Source: Thermanaerothrix solaris (GTDB taxonomy: Bacteria > Chloroflexota > Anaerolineae > Anaerolineales > Anaerolineaceae). Taken from it: a stretch of DNA of 64,000 bases. Positions 43,276 through 51,504 of this stretch are shown piece after piece. Under the pieces are notes generated by a model that searched no databases, was not told the origin of the DNA, and saw only the letters and a list, made by a program, of their open reading frames with translations. The stretch is from positions 930,001 to 994,000 of the forward strand of contig NZ_JAUHMF010000001.1 in NCBI RefSeq assembly GCF_032334255.1, in the 5' to 3' direction. Both the position numbers and the translations under genes were made by a program. Each line of letters starts with the position of its first letter. Positions within the stretch are counted from its first letter, which is position 1.

Positions 43276-43638
43276 ATGGAACTCAAGCAAGTGATTGAAA
43301 TCCTGAACGGAAACGTATTAACACCCTCAGCCAATCTAGGCCGTCAGGTCAAAGGCGGGGTCGGGGCCGACTTGATGAGCGACGTTCTTTCTTCAACCCA
43401 GCCCGAAGCCGTTCTACTCACCGGGCTGTGTAACCCCCAGGTCGTTCGAACGGCAGTTATGGCAGACATCACCGCCATCGTTCTTGTGCGCGGCAAACAT
43501 CCTCCCGCGGAGACCTTACAATTAGCCGAGAGCGAAGGGGTGCCCATCATTTCGACCCGTTATGGCATGTTTGAGGCTTGTGGCCGTCTCTTCCAAGCCG
43601 GATTACCCTGCCTGGAACGTCCGGTCAACGGTGAATAG
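43276..43638 (+). CDS. DRTGG-domain protein (first copy)
   Basis: 120 residues. MELKQVIEILNGNVLT and GADLMSDVLSS match the small DRTGG-domain proteins that accompany hydrogenase gene clusters in Thermotogae and Clostridia. It is alpha/beta, without catalytic motif, and presumably binds a ligand or partner. A second, shorter relative is encoded at 44705, flanking the CBS-ATPase gene. First gene of the locus. Function unestablished; a regulatory role is inferred from company. Confidence 0.8.
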   Translation: MELKQVIEILNGNVLTPSANLGRQVKGGVGADLMSDVLSSTQPEAVLLTGLCNPQVVRTAVMADITAIVLVRGKHPPAETLQLAESEGVPIISTRYGMFEACGRLFQAGLPCLERPVNGE

Positions 43639-43680
43639 GATGGATACCCTCATTTTGTTAATGGTGATTGAGTTGACAGC

Positions 43681-44676
43681 ATGAACGAGAGTTTACTTTC
43701 GGCCTCCCGCGTGATCACCGACAAAGTCGCAGAGAACATCAGCCGCGTCGAGGAACTGGCTTATGAAATCCGGGTGCGCGAGGTAATGACCAGTCAGGTC
43801 ATCACCATGCAACCCGACGATACGATGCAAACCGTTCTTGAAACGTTTCGTCAGGCACGCATTTCAGGGGCACCCGTGCTGGAGGATGGCAATCTAATCG
43901 GCTTGGTCAGCATCGAAGACCTCATCCGCTGTCTTCTCAAACAGGATTTGGCCGCGCCAGTTCGACAATACATGACACTCAACCCCGTAGTGGTTAAAGG
44001 GGACGACTCGGTCATCGAAGCCCTGAAAGTGTTTGTCAGCAAAAAATTTGGGCGTCTGCCGGTCGTAGATAACACTGGTCATCTGATCGGCATTCTTACC
44101 AAAGGCGATATCACTCGCGGTTTATTGCGCGCCCTGGAGCGCGATTATCAATCGGAAGAGGTCCGCCGTTACCGTGCCAGTCACCTGTTCGAGGATATCG
44201 AATCCGAACGCACCAGCCTGATCTTACGCTACAACATCAAACAGGGCGATTTCGAGCATGGTGGGGAGGCCTCCGCCAAGATCAAACGCGCACTTCTCCG
44301 TTTAGGCGCTTCACCTCAAATCGCTCGCCGCTGCGGGATCGCCGTTTATGAAGCCGAGATGAACCTCATCATCCACACCACTGAGGGAGGGGTCATCCGC
44401 GCCGAGATTGAACCACACCAGATTTCAATTGATGTCTATGACTACGGTCCCGGAATTCGCGATGTGGAACTGGCCATGCAGCCCGGTTATTCAACTGCGA
44501 GCGAAAAGGTGCGGGAGATGGGCTTCGGCGCCGGCATGGGACTGGTCAACATCAAGCGGTGCGTGGACTGGATGAAACTCGAATCGGAATGGGGCAAGGG
44601 AACGCGCTTAAGGATGAAAATCTACCTGCCACCACCGCATACTCATAAGAAGGAAGAGAATCCCTCTGGCCAATGA
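43681..44676 (+). CDS. CBS-pair protein with GHKL ATPase domain (anti-sigma-factor-kinase-like)
   Basis: 331 residues. Two CBS motifs (about 32-88, VREVMTSQVITMQPDDTM; and about 93-152, VRQYMTLNPVVV) that in other proteins bind adenosyl ligands. A C-terminal ATPase domain of the serine-kinase/anti-sigma type follows (about 185-318), with CGIAVYEAEMNLIIHT as N box, YDYGPGI as G1 and GFGAGMGLVNIKR as G2. No phosphoacceptor His domain is present. It may sense cellular energy state through the CBS pair and phosphorylate or sequester a partner. It is flanked by two DRTGG genes, the order seen upstream of bifurcating hydrogenases in other anaerobes. Confidence 0.85.
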   Translation: MNESLLSASRVITDKVAENISRVEELAYEIRVREVMTSQVITMQPDDTMQTVLETFRQARISGAPVLEDGNLIGLVSIEDLIRCLLKQDLAAPVRQYMTLNPVVVKGDDSVIEALKVFVSKKFGRLPVVDNTGHLIGILTKGDITRGLLRALERDYQSEEVRRYRASHLFEDIESERTSLILRYNIKQGDFEHGGEASAKIKRALLRLGASPQIARRCGIAVYEAEMNLIIHTTEGGVIRAEIEPHQISIDVYDYGPGIRDVELAMQPGYSTASEKVREMGFGAGMGLVNIKRCVDWMKLESEWGKGTRLRMKIYLPPPHTHKKEENPSGQ

Positions 44677-44704
44677 TTTCCTAAAATTAAGTTAGGAGGT
44701 TTGA

Positions 44705-45061
44705 ATGCATCTAAAACAAATCGTGGATGCGCTCCATCTTAAGATCTTGACCCAACCAATCGGCCTAGATGAAATCGAGCCCACCGGAGGCTATGCCTCA
44801 GATTTGCTCTCCTGTGTGATGAGCAGCGCACAGCGTGGCAATGTGTGGGTAACCCTTCAATCGCACTTGAACATTGTTGCGGTGGCGGCTCTGTTGGATT
44901 TGGCGGCCATCATCATTACCGAAGGTGCCCAACCCGATCCGGCTACTCTGGAAAAGGCTGAACAAGAGGGTGTCGTCCTCCTCTCAACCCCTCTCCCCAC
45001 CTACACAGTAGTCGGAAAACTGTGGGAATTGGGGATTCGTAACCCAGAAACCACCCCCTGA
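44705..45061 (+). CDS. DRTGG-domain protein (second copy)
   Basis: 118 residues beginning MHLKQIVDALHLKILT, parallel to the first copy's MELKQVIEILNGNVLT, with GGYASDLLSCVMSSA matching GADLMSDVLSS. The two clearly arose by duplication but have diverged widely. GTTAGGAGG precedes the ATG. It lies 28 bases after the CBS-ATPase gene and just before the PHP gene. A partner or ligand-binding role is inferred. Confidence 0.8.
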   Translation: MHLKQIVDALHLKILTQPIGLDEIEPTGGYASDLLSCVMSSAQRGNVWVTLQSHLNIVAVAALLDLAAIIITEGAQPDPATLEKAEQEGVVLLSTPLPTYTVVGKLWELGIRNPETTP

Positions 45062-45079
45062 GAATTGGAGCTGGGTGCG

Positions 45080-45850
45080 TTGGCCACGTTTCGCGCTGAC
45101 CTGCATGTGCATACAGTACTCTCGCCGTGTGCCGAGATAGAAATGATCCCTCCTCTCATTGTCGCCGAGGCGTTAGAGCGTGGTATTACGCTAATTGCTA
45201 TTACTGACCATAACGGAACTGCCAACATCGGCGCCGTGCAAGAAGCCGCCGCAGGCAGCGGGTTGACGGTCCTACCTGGCATGGAGTTACAAACCCGTGA
45301 GGATATTCACGTCCTATGCCTCTTTGATACGCTCGAACAGGCCCAAGCCTGGCAAGCCATGGTGGATCAGGCCCTGCCCCCTCTGAAGAACCAACCTGAA
45401 TATTTTGGCGATCAACTGATCGTAGATAAAGAAGGCGATTTTATCGCCCGTGAGGAACGCTTGCTCTTGGTGGCCACCTCCTTTTCATTCGAGGAAGCCT
45501 GGCGAAGAGTCACAGAATTGGGCGGTCTCTTTATCCCCGCCCATGTGGATCGTAAAACCTTCGGGCTTATTGAGACCCTGGGATTCGTTCCCACTACGCT
45601 GCCCATCGAAGCCCTCGAAATTTCACGTCACCTTAAACCCCACCAAATCCCTTCGCGCTTGCCTCAAATCAGCGGCTTTCCCCTCATTCAAAGTGGTGAT
45701 GTACACCGCCTGGAAGAGTTTCTGGGGAGCACGTTTTTTGAGATCGAATCCCCGACCATCGTCGAAATCCGTATGGCGCTGCGGGGAGAAAAAGGGCGTT
45801 CCTGTCGCATTCTTTCCACCACCACCGTTCCCGGCGGGATGGATTGTTAA
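45080..45850 (+). CDS. PHP-domain metal-dependent phosphoesterase
   Basis: 256 residues. PHP metal-binding motifs in order: ADLHVHT near the start, SPCAEIEM, ITDHNGT, GMELQTRED, HVDRK and SGDVHR. This predicts a trinuclear metal site acting on a phosphoester, perhaps a nucleotide. I place the start at TTG 45080, with GGAG nine bases upstream; the TTG at 45065 has no site. PHP proteins of this kind regularly stand beside DRTGG and hydrogenase genes. The stop codon lies within the Rex operator of the next transcription unit. Confidence 0.82.
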   Translation: MATFRADLHVHTVLSPCAEIEMIPPLIVAEALERGITLIAITDHNGTANIGAVQEAAAGSGLTVLPGMELQTREDIHVLCLFDTLEQAQAWQAMVDQALPPLKNQPEYFGDQLIVDKEGDFIAREERLLLVATSFSFEEAWRRVTELGGLFIPAHVDRKTFGLIETLGFVPTTLPIEALEISRHLKPHQIPSRLPQISGFPLIQSGDVHRLEEFLGSTFFEIESPTIVEIRMALRGEKGRSCRILSTTTVPGGMDC

Positions 45851-45861
45851 TTTTTTCACAT
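45844..45861 (+). promoter_or_regulatory. Rex operator ahead of the hydrogenase/formate dehydrogenase genes
   Basis: TTGTTAA-N4-TTCACAT matches the redox repressor Rex consensus TTGTKAA-N4-TTMACAA at 13 of 14 positions. It overlaps the stop codon of the PHP gene and the -35 hexamer of the following promoter, the expected place for repression. Rex leaves DNA when NADH rises. No rex gene is in the window. Confidence 0.65.
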
Positions 45862-45884
45862 TATTACACCTTTCATGATAAGAT
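45855..45884 (+). promoter_or_regulatory. Promoter of the hydrogenase/formate dehydrogenase genes
   Basis: TTCACA (45855-45860, 5 of 6 consensus), 18-base spacer, TAAGAT (45879-45884); GATAAT at 45882 is an alternative -10. The leader to the NuoE-like start is about 100 bases. Confidence 0.5.
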
Positions 45885-45989
45885 AATGACATTTGGTAAT
45901 TCTGATCAGGGGGGAAACTCGGTAAACTCATCACAGTAGAGGAAAATATTTAAGGTTTTTTATATCCGATTTGTCTATTGGAGTTTCCC

Positions 45990-46508
45990 ATGAGCCTGGC
46001 AGTTGCAGAGAAAACCAAAATTCCACCCAACGATCCACTGGCCGACCCGGAAAAGAAACGTTTGATTGATGAGATCCTTGAAAAGAACAAGGATCTTCCG
46101 GGAGCATTGATGGTGATATTAAATGAATTACAATCCCGCATCGGCTACATCTCGAACCCCATGCAGCAGTATGTAGCCGACGCCTTGCATATTCCGGTCA
46201 GCAAGGTGCATGGCGTAGTAACGTTCTACTCCTTTTTCACCACCACCCCACGCGGTCGGCACACTATTAAATTCTGCATGGGTACAGCCTGCTATGTCGG
46301 CGGTACGCCCCAATTGATCGAAAAAGCGAAATCCCTCCTGGGGATTGAGCCGGGCCAAACCACACCGGACGGCAATATCACGCTTGAGTTGTGCCGCTGT
46401 GTGGGTGCCTGCAGTCAAGCCCCGGTAGTCGTGGTGGATGAGCAAATCATGGGACGAGTGCGCCCGAACAAATTCCCGCAAATTCTGCGCCCGTTGCAAT
46501 CGCAGTAA
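45990..46508 (+). CDS. NuoE/HndA-like [2Fe-2S] subunit, first copy
   Basis: 172 residues from the ATG at 45990 (GGAG upstream). A helical N-terminal part is followed by a thioredoxin-like domain with the four [2Fe-2S] ligands C96, C101, C137 and C141 (CMGTAC and CVGAC). This is the 24-kDa-type subunit of NADH dehydrogenases and multimeric hydrogenases (NuoE, HoxE, HydC, HndA). It passes electrons to or from the FMN of the partner NuoF. The nearby ferredoxin-domain NuoF (47514) is its likely partner. Confidence 0.93.
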   Translation: MSLAVAEKTKIPPNDPLADPEKKRLIDEILEKNKDLPGALMVILNELQSRIGYISNPMQQYVADALHIPVSKVHGVVTFYSFFTTTPRGRHTIKFCMGTACYVGGTPQLIEKAKSLLGIEPGQTTPDGNITLELCRCVGACSQAPVVVVDEQIMGRVRPNKFPQILRPLQSQ

Positions 46509-46523
46509 TTTCTGTCAACTACT

Positions 46524-47099
46524 ATGAAAGAACTTGCGCTACACCTCCTGGATATTGCTGAAAACAGCCTGGCGGCCGGGGCATCCCATATCACCATCAA
46601 GGTGATTGAGGACACCCAGAACGACCGCCTGACCATGGAGGTGTGTGATGATGGCAAAGGTATGGATGCCGAAATGGTCGCCCGCGTCGTAGACCCCTTT
46701 GTAACCTCGCGCACAACCCGCAAGGTAGGCTTGGGAATCCCCCTGCTTAAAGCCGCCGCCGAGGCTTGCAATGGTTATCTGACCATTGAGTCTGAGGTAG
46801 GAAAAGGCACTTGTGTGCGCGTGGTTTTTCAACGCAGTCACATTGACCGCATGCCCTTAGGAGACCTGGCCGGCACCTTCCTCACCCTTCTGGTGGGCAA
46901 TCCTCACGTGAATTGGACGTTTATTTACCAAGTGGACGAACGTGTATATACATTCGAGAGTCCACCCGTGCTTGAAGTATTGCAAGGGATACCTTTGACC
47001 GAACCGGCGGTTTTATCCTACCTCCATCATGAATTAGAAGAAGGTATCCGCCAAGTTCAGAAACCCGTAACTCTGGAAAAAGCCTCTCAAGGAGTTTAA
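46524..47099 (+). CDS. Stand-alone GHKL ATPase
   Basis: 191 residues, consisting of an ATPase domain of the histidine-kinase type: LHLLDIAENSLAAGA (N box), EVCDDGKGMD (G1), TTRKVGLGIPLLKAAAE (G2). A C-terminal extension of about 80 residues is of unknown fold. There is no phosphoacceptor His domain or sensor. Such proteins occur between the 24-kDa and ferredoxin subunit genes of multimeric hydrogenases in Clostridia. Role unknown; assembly or regulation is possible. No good ribosome binding site precedes the ATG, so translation may be coupled to the gene 15 bases upstream. Confidence 0.85.
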   Translation: MKELALHLLDIAENSLAAGASHITIKVIEDTQNDRLTMEVCDDGKGMDAEMVARVVDPFVTSRTTRKVGLGIPLLKAAAEACNGYLTIESEVGKGTCVRVVFQRSHIDRMPLGDLAGTFLTLLVGNPHVNWTFIYQVDERVYTFESPPVLEVLQGIPLTEPAVLSYLHHELEEGIRQVQKPVTLEKASQGV

Positions 47100-47101
47100 C
47101 C

Positions 47102-47470
47102 ATGCCTACCATCAAAAGTTTGGACGATCTGAAACGCATTCGAGAAGAAGCCCTGGCCAAGCGGAAGGCCAAAACCACCTCTGGACAGGTCCAGATCACG
47201 GTGGCGATGGGAACATGCGGTATCGCGGCCGGTGCCCGCGACACCATGAAAGCCATTCTCGAAACCATCGCGGAGAAAAATCTGGAAGGGATCATCGTGA
47301 CCCAAACGGGCTGTATCGGCTTGTGCGAACGCGAGCCCATCGTGCAGGTTACGGTTGGGGATCAACCCAAGGTCACTTATGGAAAAGTGACTCCCGAGGT
47401 GGCACGCCGCATCCTGGAAGAACACGTGCTAAAGGGACAAGTCGTACAAGAGCACGTCGTTCCGCTCTAA
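47102..47470 (+). CDS. HndB-like thioredoxin-fold [2Fe-2S] ferredoxin
   Basis: 122 residues. A charged helical N-terminus precedes a thioredoxin-like fold with Cys at C39 (GTCGIAAGAR), C71 and C75 (TGCIGLC). The pattern GTCGIAAGA is that of HndB of the NADP-reducing hydrogenase of Desulfovibrio; one of the four canonical Cys positions is not evident, as in that family. It probably carries electrons between the diaphorase and another partner. AAGGAG precedes the ATG; it starts 2 bases after the ATPase gene. Confidence 0.88.
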   Translation: MPTIKSLDDLKRIREEALAKRKAKTTSGQVQITVAMGTCGIAAGARDTMKAILETIAEKNLEGIIVTQTGCIGLCEREPIVQVTVGDQPKVTYGKVTPEVARRILEEHVLKGQVVQEHVVPL

Positions 47471-47513
47471 ACCCAAAGTATCCAGACACCTTAGCGAAGG
47501 TATAGGTTGCGAT

Positions 47514-49295
47514 ATGAAATACTACCGGTCACACGTTTTAGTCTGTGTAGATCCTGATTGCTTAAGTCGAGGAGCTCATGATATAGAAGACGCCCTCCAA
47601 GATGAACTGGTCGCCCAAGGGTTGATTGATGAGGTACAGGTACTGGAGACCTCACGCATTGGAGCCTGTAGTGAGGGACCCGAATTGATGGTTTACCCTG
47701 AAGGCGTCCATTATGTCGGCCTCTCGGTAGATGACATTCCTTACTTGGTGGAAGAACACTTCCTTAAGGGGCGGGTCGTTCAAAAATTCCTCTACACCAA
47801 GCCCAAATTTGTGGATGAGGAACTGAGTGCCCCTACCCCTAAGGAGGTGCGGGTTGTCCTGCGCAACTGCGGCAAGATTGACCCCCAGAACATTGAGGAC
47901 TACATCGCCGAAGATGGCTACCAGGCGCTGGCGAAAGTGCTCACAGAAATGACCCCTGAGCAGGTTATTGAGGAGATCAAACGCTCGGGGTTGCGAGGCC
48001 GCGGCGGTGCCGGTTTTCCCACCGGGCGCAAGTGGGAACTCACCCGCGCCGCAAAGGGCGAACCCAAGTACATTATCTGCAACGCCGACGAGGGTGATCC
48101 CGGGGCTTTTATGAATCGCCGCGTGCTCGAGGGCGATCCGCATTCGGTTATCGAGGGTATGATCATTGCCGCGTATGCCATCGGTGCCTCGCAAGGTTAC
48201 ATCTACTGCCGCGCCGAATATCCGTTGGCCGTCTCAACCCTCAATATTGCCATCCAGCAAGCGCGCAATTTCGGCCTGCTGGGCAAAAACATCCTCGGCA
48301 CCGATTTCTCATTTGACCTGGAGGTGCGTCAAGGTGCCGGTGCCTTCGTCTGCGGTGAGGAAACCGCATTGATCGCCTCGATCGAAGGGCGGCGGGGTGA
48401 ACCGCGTCCGCGCCCGCCTTTCCCGGCTCAAAGCGGTCTCTGGGGCAAACCCACCAACATCAACAATGTTGAAACGTATGCAAACGTGCCTCAAATTATT
48501 CTCAAAGGTGCCGATTGGTTTGCCAGCATGGGCACCGAAAAGAGCAAGGGCACCAAGACCTTTGCCCTTGCCGGTGATCTCAACCACACGGGTTTGATCG
48601 AGGTGCCCTTCGGCATTACCCTGCGCGAGATCGTTTATGACGTGGGGGGCGGGATTCGCGATGGCAAGGCCTTCAAGGCCATCCAAACCGGCGGCCCAAT
48701 GGGAGGATGTCTGCCCGCCAGTTATCTGGACCTGCCGGTGGACTACGAATCTCTAACTGCCGCTGGATCCATCATGGGTTCAGGGGGCATGATCGTCATG
48801 GATGAAGATACCTGTATGGTGGATATCGCCCGCTTCTTCATGGAATTCACCCAGGATGAGTCCTGCGGTAAATGCACCCCCTGCCGCATCGGTACCCGAC
48901 GCATTCTGGAGATTCTCACCCGTATCTGCGAAGGCAAAGGACAAGACGGCGATATCGAGACTCTGGAATACCTATGCGAACAGATTCGCACCAATAGCCT
49001 CTGTGGCCTGGGTCAAGGCGCGCCTAACCCGGTAGCGAGCACCCTTAAGCACTTCCGCGAAGAATACGAAGCCCATATTTATGAGAAACGCTGTCCGGCC
49101 AAAGTCTGCCGTGCCCTGATCCGCTATGAGATTCTTCCTGAAGCCTGCACCGGATGCACCGTATGCGCCCGCAATTGTCCGGTGGGTGCGATTAGCGGGG
49201 AGCGCCGCCAGACCCACGTGATTGACCCGGATATCTGCATCCGCTGTGGCATCTGCATGCAGGTTTGTAACTTCAACGCTGTTGTCATTCAGTAA
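47514..49295 (+). CDS. NuoF/HydB-like flavoprotein with C-terminal ferredoxin domain
   Basis: 593 residues. Domains: a thioredoxin-like N-terminus (about 1-90), the NADH/FMN-binding core from about 115 (LRGRGGAGFPTG at 160-171, CNADEGDPG), the 4Fe-4S ligands ESCGKCTPC with a later Cys, and two C-terminal [4Fe-4S] motifs (CTGCTVCARNCP and CIRCGICMQVC). This is the HydB/HndC plan of electron-bifurcating hydrogenases, where NAD(P), FMN and ferredoxin meet. In the thioredoxin-like domain, C11, C16 and C52 remain but the third ligand position is R48, so its [2Fe-2S] cluster may be lost or altered. It is the likely partner of the first NuoE. Confidence 0.93.
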   Translation: MKYYRSHVLVCVDPDCLSRGAHDIEDALQDELVAQGLIDEVQVLETSRIGACSEGPELMVYPEGVHYVGLSVDDIPYLVEEHFLKGRVVQKFLYTKPKFVDEELSAPTPKEVRVVLRNCGKIDPQNIEDYIAEDGYQALAKVLTEMTPEQVIEEIKRSGLRGRGGAGFPTGRKWELTRAAKGEPKYIICNADEGDPGAFMNRRVLEGDPHSVIEGMIIAAYAIGASQGYIYCRAEYPLAVSTLNIAIQQARNFGLLGKNILGTDFSFDLEVRQGAGAFVCGEETALIASIEGRRGEPRPRPPFPAQSGLWGKPTNINNVETYANVPQIILKGADWFASMGTEKSKGTKTFALAGDLNHTGLIEVPFGITLREIVYDVGGGIRDGKAFKAIQTGGPMGGCLPASYLDLPVDYESLTAAGSIMGSGGMIVMDEDTCMVDIARFFMEFTQDESCGKCTPCRIGTRRILEILTRICEGKGQDGDIETLEYLCEQIRTNSLCGLGQGAPNPVASTLKHFREEYEAHIYEKRCPAKVCRALIRYEILPEACTGCTVCARNCPVGAISGERRQTHVIDPDICIRCGICMQVCNFNAVVIQ

Positions 49296-49325
49296 CTGTT
49301 TTCACCAGCCGGTTGGAGGAGAGGC

Positions 49326-49811
49326 ATGAGACCCCAAAACGACAATGGTAAACGAGAGAAAATTCTAGCTGCGGTAGAAGCCGCCCTGGAACGCTATGGC
49401 GCGCGGCGGGAGGAATTGATCCCCATCTTGAGCGATATTAACCGCACCCTGGGTTATCTACCGCCGGAGGCGCTGAATGAGGTGTCCAAGCGCCTCAAAG
49501 AGCCGCATAGCCAGGTGATGTCGGTCGCCAGTTTTTATCAAATGCTCTCCACCAAACCGCGCGGCAAACACGTCGTGCAGTTCTGCGAAAGCGCTCCCTG
49601 CCACGTTGTGGGAGGGCGTGAGGTATGGGAAGCGCTGCAAGAACACCTGCACCTTGAGGCGGGCGAAACCAGTCCGGATGGACAGTGGACGTTGATTACC
49701 GTTTCCTGCCTGGGATTGTGCAGTGTAGGGCCGGTAATTGTGGTGGATGAAGACGTTTATGGCAACGTAACGCCCGAACGGGTGCCCGAGATTTTAGCCC
49801 GATATCGCTAA
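49326..49811 (+). CDS. NuoE-like [2Fe-2S] subunit, second copy
   Basis: 161 residues with thioredoxin-like fold ligands C87, C92 (CESAPC), C128 and C132 (CLGLC), all four present. It is clearly diverged from the first copy (CMGTAC version), and in the CESAPC form resembles NuoE of complex I-type enzymes. GGAGGAGAGG precedes the ATG. It pairs with the NuoF-like protein encoded 20 bases downstream, giving this locus two diaphorase pairs. Confidence 0.92.
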   Translation: MRPQNDNGKREKILAAVEAALERYGARREELIPILSDINRTLGYLPPEALNEVSKRLKEPHSQVMSVASFYQMLSTKPRGKHVVQFCESAPCHVVGGREVWEALQEHLHLEAGETSPDGQWTLITVSCLGLCSVGPVIVVDEDVYGNVTPERVPEILARYR

Positions 49812-49830
49812 GCCGCAAAGGAGGAGCGCC

Positions 49831-51462
49831 ATGAAAATAATCCGTTCGATGGTTTTGGTTTCCGGCGATGCCATCAGCCTGGAGCGCGGCGCCGAGCAGG
49901 TCTTCCAGGCCCTTCAGAAAGCCGTGCAGGATTTTGGGCTTAGCGATGAAGTCTCAGTCATGATGATCGGCGATGTAGGCCGTCACGACGCCCTCCCCAT
50001 GGTCATTGTTTACCCCGAGGCTGTGGTGTATGGGCCGGTTCGCCCTGAGGACGTGCGCTACCTGGTTGAGGAACATCTTTATAAAGGGCGCGTTGCCACC
50101 GATTTACTCGCACCAGTGCGCGAACTTTCCGGGCGCATTGCCTGGGTTGCCGCACGTAAAGGAACACTTCCGGCGGAACAGCGCATTGTTTTACGCCGTG
50201 TTGGGCTGATTAACCCCGACGATATTGAAGAATACATCCTCCACGATGGTTACAGCGCCTTGGGAAAAGTCCTTACCGAGATGACCCCCACCGAGGTCAT
50301 TGAAGAGATCAAAAAATCCGGCTTGCGCGGGCGCGGGGGAGCGGGCTTCCCCACCGGTGTTAAATGGTCTTTTGTGGCGCGTGAGAAGTCCGAGAAAAAA
50401 TTCATCATCTGCAATGCAGATGAAAGCGAACCCGGCACGTTCAAAGATCGCATCATCCTTGAAGGCGATCCCCACAGCATTATTGAGGCAATGGCCATTG
50501 CCGGTTATGCGGTAGGAGCGGATGAGGGTTATATCTATGTGCGCGGTGAATATCTCTTAGCCCAGGAACGGCTGCGCCGTGCCATCGAACAAGCCCGTGA
50601 AATGGGTTTCCTGGGGAAGAACATCTTTGGTACCAACTTTAATTTTGACATTCATATTCATACCGGCGCAGGAGCCTATATTTGCGGCGAAGAAACCGCG
50701 CTGATCGAATCTATCGAGGGCAAGCGTGGACAGCCCCGCTCTCGTCCCCCCTTCCCCACAACCCATGGCTTGTGGGGTAAACCCACTGTGGTTAACAACG
50801 TCGAGACCCTGGCGAATGTGCCGCCCATTTTGCTCAACGGCGCCGACTGGTACCGGCGCTTTGGCACACCCAGCAGCCCCGGCACCAAGGTTTACACTAT
50901 TCTGGGTAACGTCAACGTAACCGGCGTCATTGAAGTGCCGATGGGCATCACCCTGCGTGAGGTTATCAACATTTACGCCAAAGGTATGAAGGGCGGCGCC
51001 GCATTCAAACTGGCTCAAACCGGCGGATCTAGTGGATCATTGATCCCAGCCTCACTCCAAGACACGCCCATGGATTTTGATTCCTACGCCAAGGCCGGCG
51101 TTGCCTTGGGATCAGGGGCCTTGCTAATCTGTGATGAGAACACCTGCGTTGTGGATTTAGTCAAAGTCTTGATGAACTTCTTCCGCAAAGAGTCTTGTGG
51201 CAAGTGCAATCCATGCCGCATCGGCACCCAGCGGGCCTATGAGATCATGTGTGCTATTGCCGAAGGCCGGGGCAAGATAGAAGATTTGGACCATCTACTT
51301 TGGCTAAGTGATAACATGTATTTGCTTTCTAACTGCGGGTTGGGTCAAACCGCTGGCACGCCAATCAAAGATATGCTCAAGCATTTCCGCGCCGAGGTCG
51401 AGGCCCATATCACGCTTCAGGTCTGCCCTGCCGGAGTTTGTAAAATCAAAGCCTTTGCATAA
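49831..51462 (+). CDS. NuoF-like flavoprotein, second copy, without ferredoxin domain
   Basis: 543 residues. The NADH/FMN core is intact (LRGRGGAGFPTG, CNADESEPG) and so are the 4Fe-4S ligands (ESCGKCNPC plus a later Cys). It ends without the two C-terminal ferredoxin motifs of its neighbour. The N-terminal thioredoxin-like domain is kept as a fold, but all four ligand positions are changed (S11, S16, D48, H52), so it cannot hold the cluster. It should be a plain NAD(P)H-linked flavin subunit. AAAGGAGGAG precedes the ATG. Its place ahead of focA and fdhA suggests it serves the formate dehydrogenase. Confidence 0.93.
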   Translation: MKIIRSMVLVSGDAISLERGAEQVFQALQKAVQDFGLSDEVSVMMIGDVGRHDALPMVIVYPEAVVYGPVRPEDVRYLVEEHLYKGRVATDLLAPVRELSGRIAWVAARKGTLPAEQRIVLRRVGLINPDDIEEYILHDGYSALGKVLTEMTPTEVIEEIKKSGLRGRGGAGFPTGVKWSFVAREKSEKKFIICNADESEPGTFKDRIILEGDPHSIIEAMAIAGYAVGADEGYIYVRGEYLLAQERLRRAIEQAREMGFLGKNIFGTNFNFDIHIHTGAGAYICGEETALIESIEGKRGQPRSRPPFPTTHGLWGKPTVVNNVETLANVPPILLNGADWYRRFGTPSSPGTKVYTILGNVNVTGVIEVPMGITLREVINIYAKGMKGGAAFKLAQTGGSSGSLIPASLQDTPMDFDSYAKAGVALGSGALLICDENTCVVDLVKVLMNFFRKESCGKCNPCRIGTQRAYEIMCAIAEGRGKIEDLDHLLWLSDNMYLLSNCGLGQTAGTPIKDMLKHFRAEVEAHITLQVCPAGVCKIKAFA

Positions 51463-51504
51463 TCCTTTACAACATAACTCAACCTTTAGAGGAGTTTTAT
51501 CCGT

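Noticed and set aside
43276..45061. Complex I (nuo) operon
   Set aside because: Only NuoE-, NuoF- and NuoG-like genes are present; no membrane subunits (NuoA, H, J-N) or NuoB/C/D are found.
45844..45861. Crp-type site TGTTA-N6-TCACA
   Set aside because: The same bases fit the Rex consensus better, and the only cyclic-nucleotide-type protein nearby has no DNA-binding domain.
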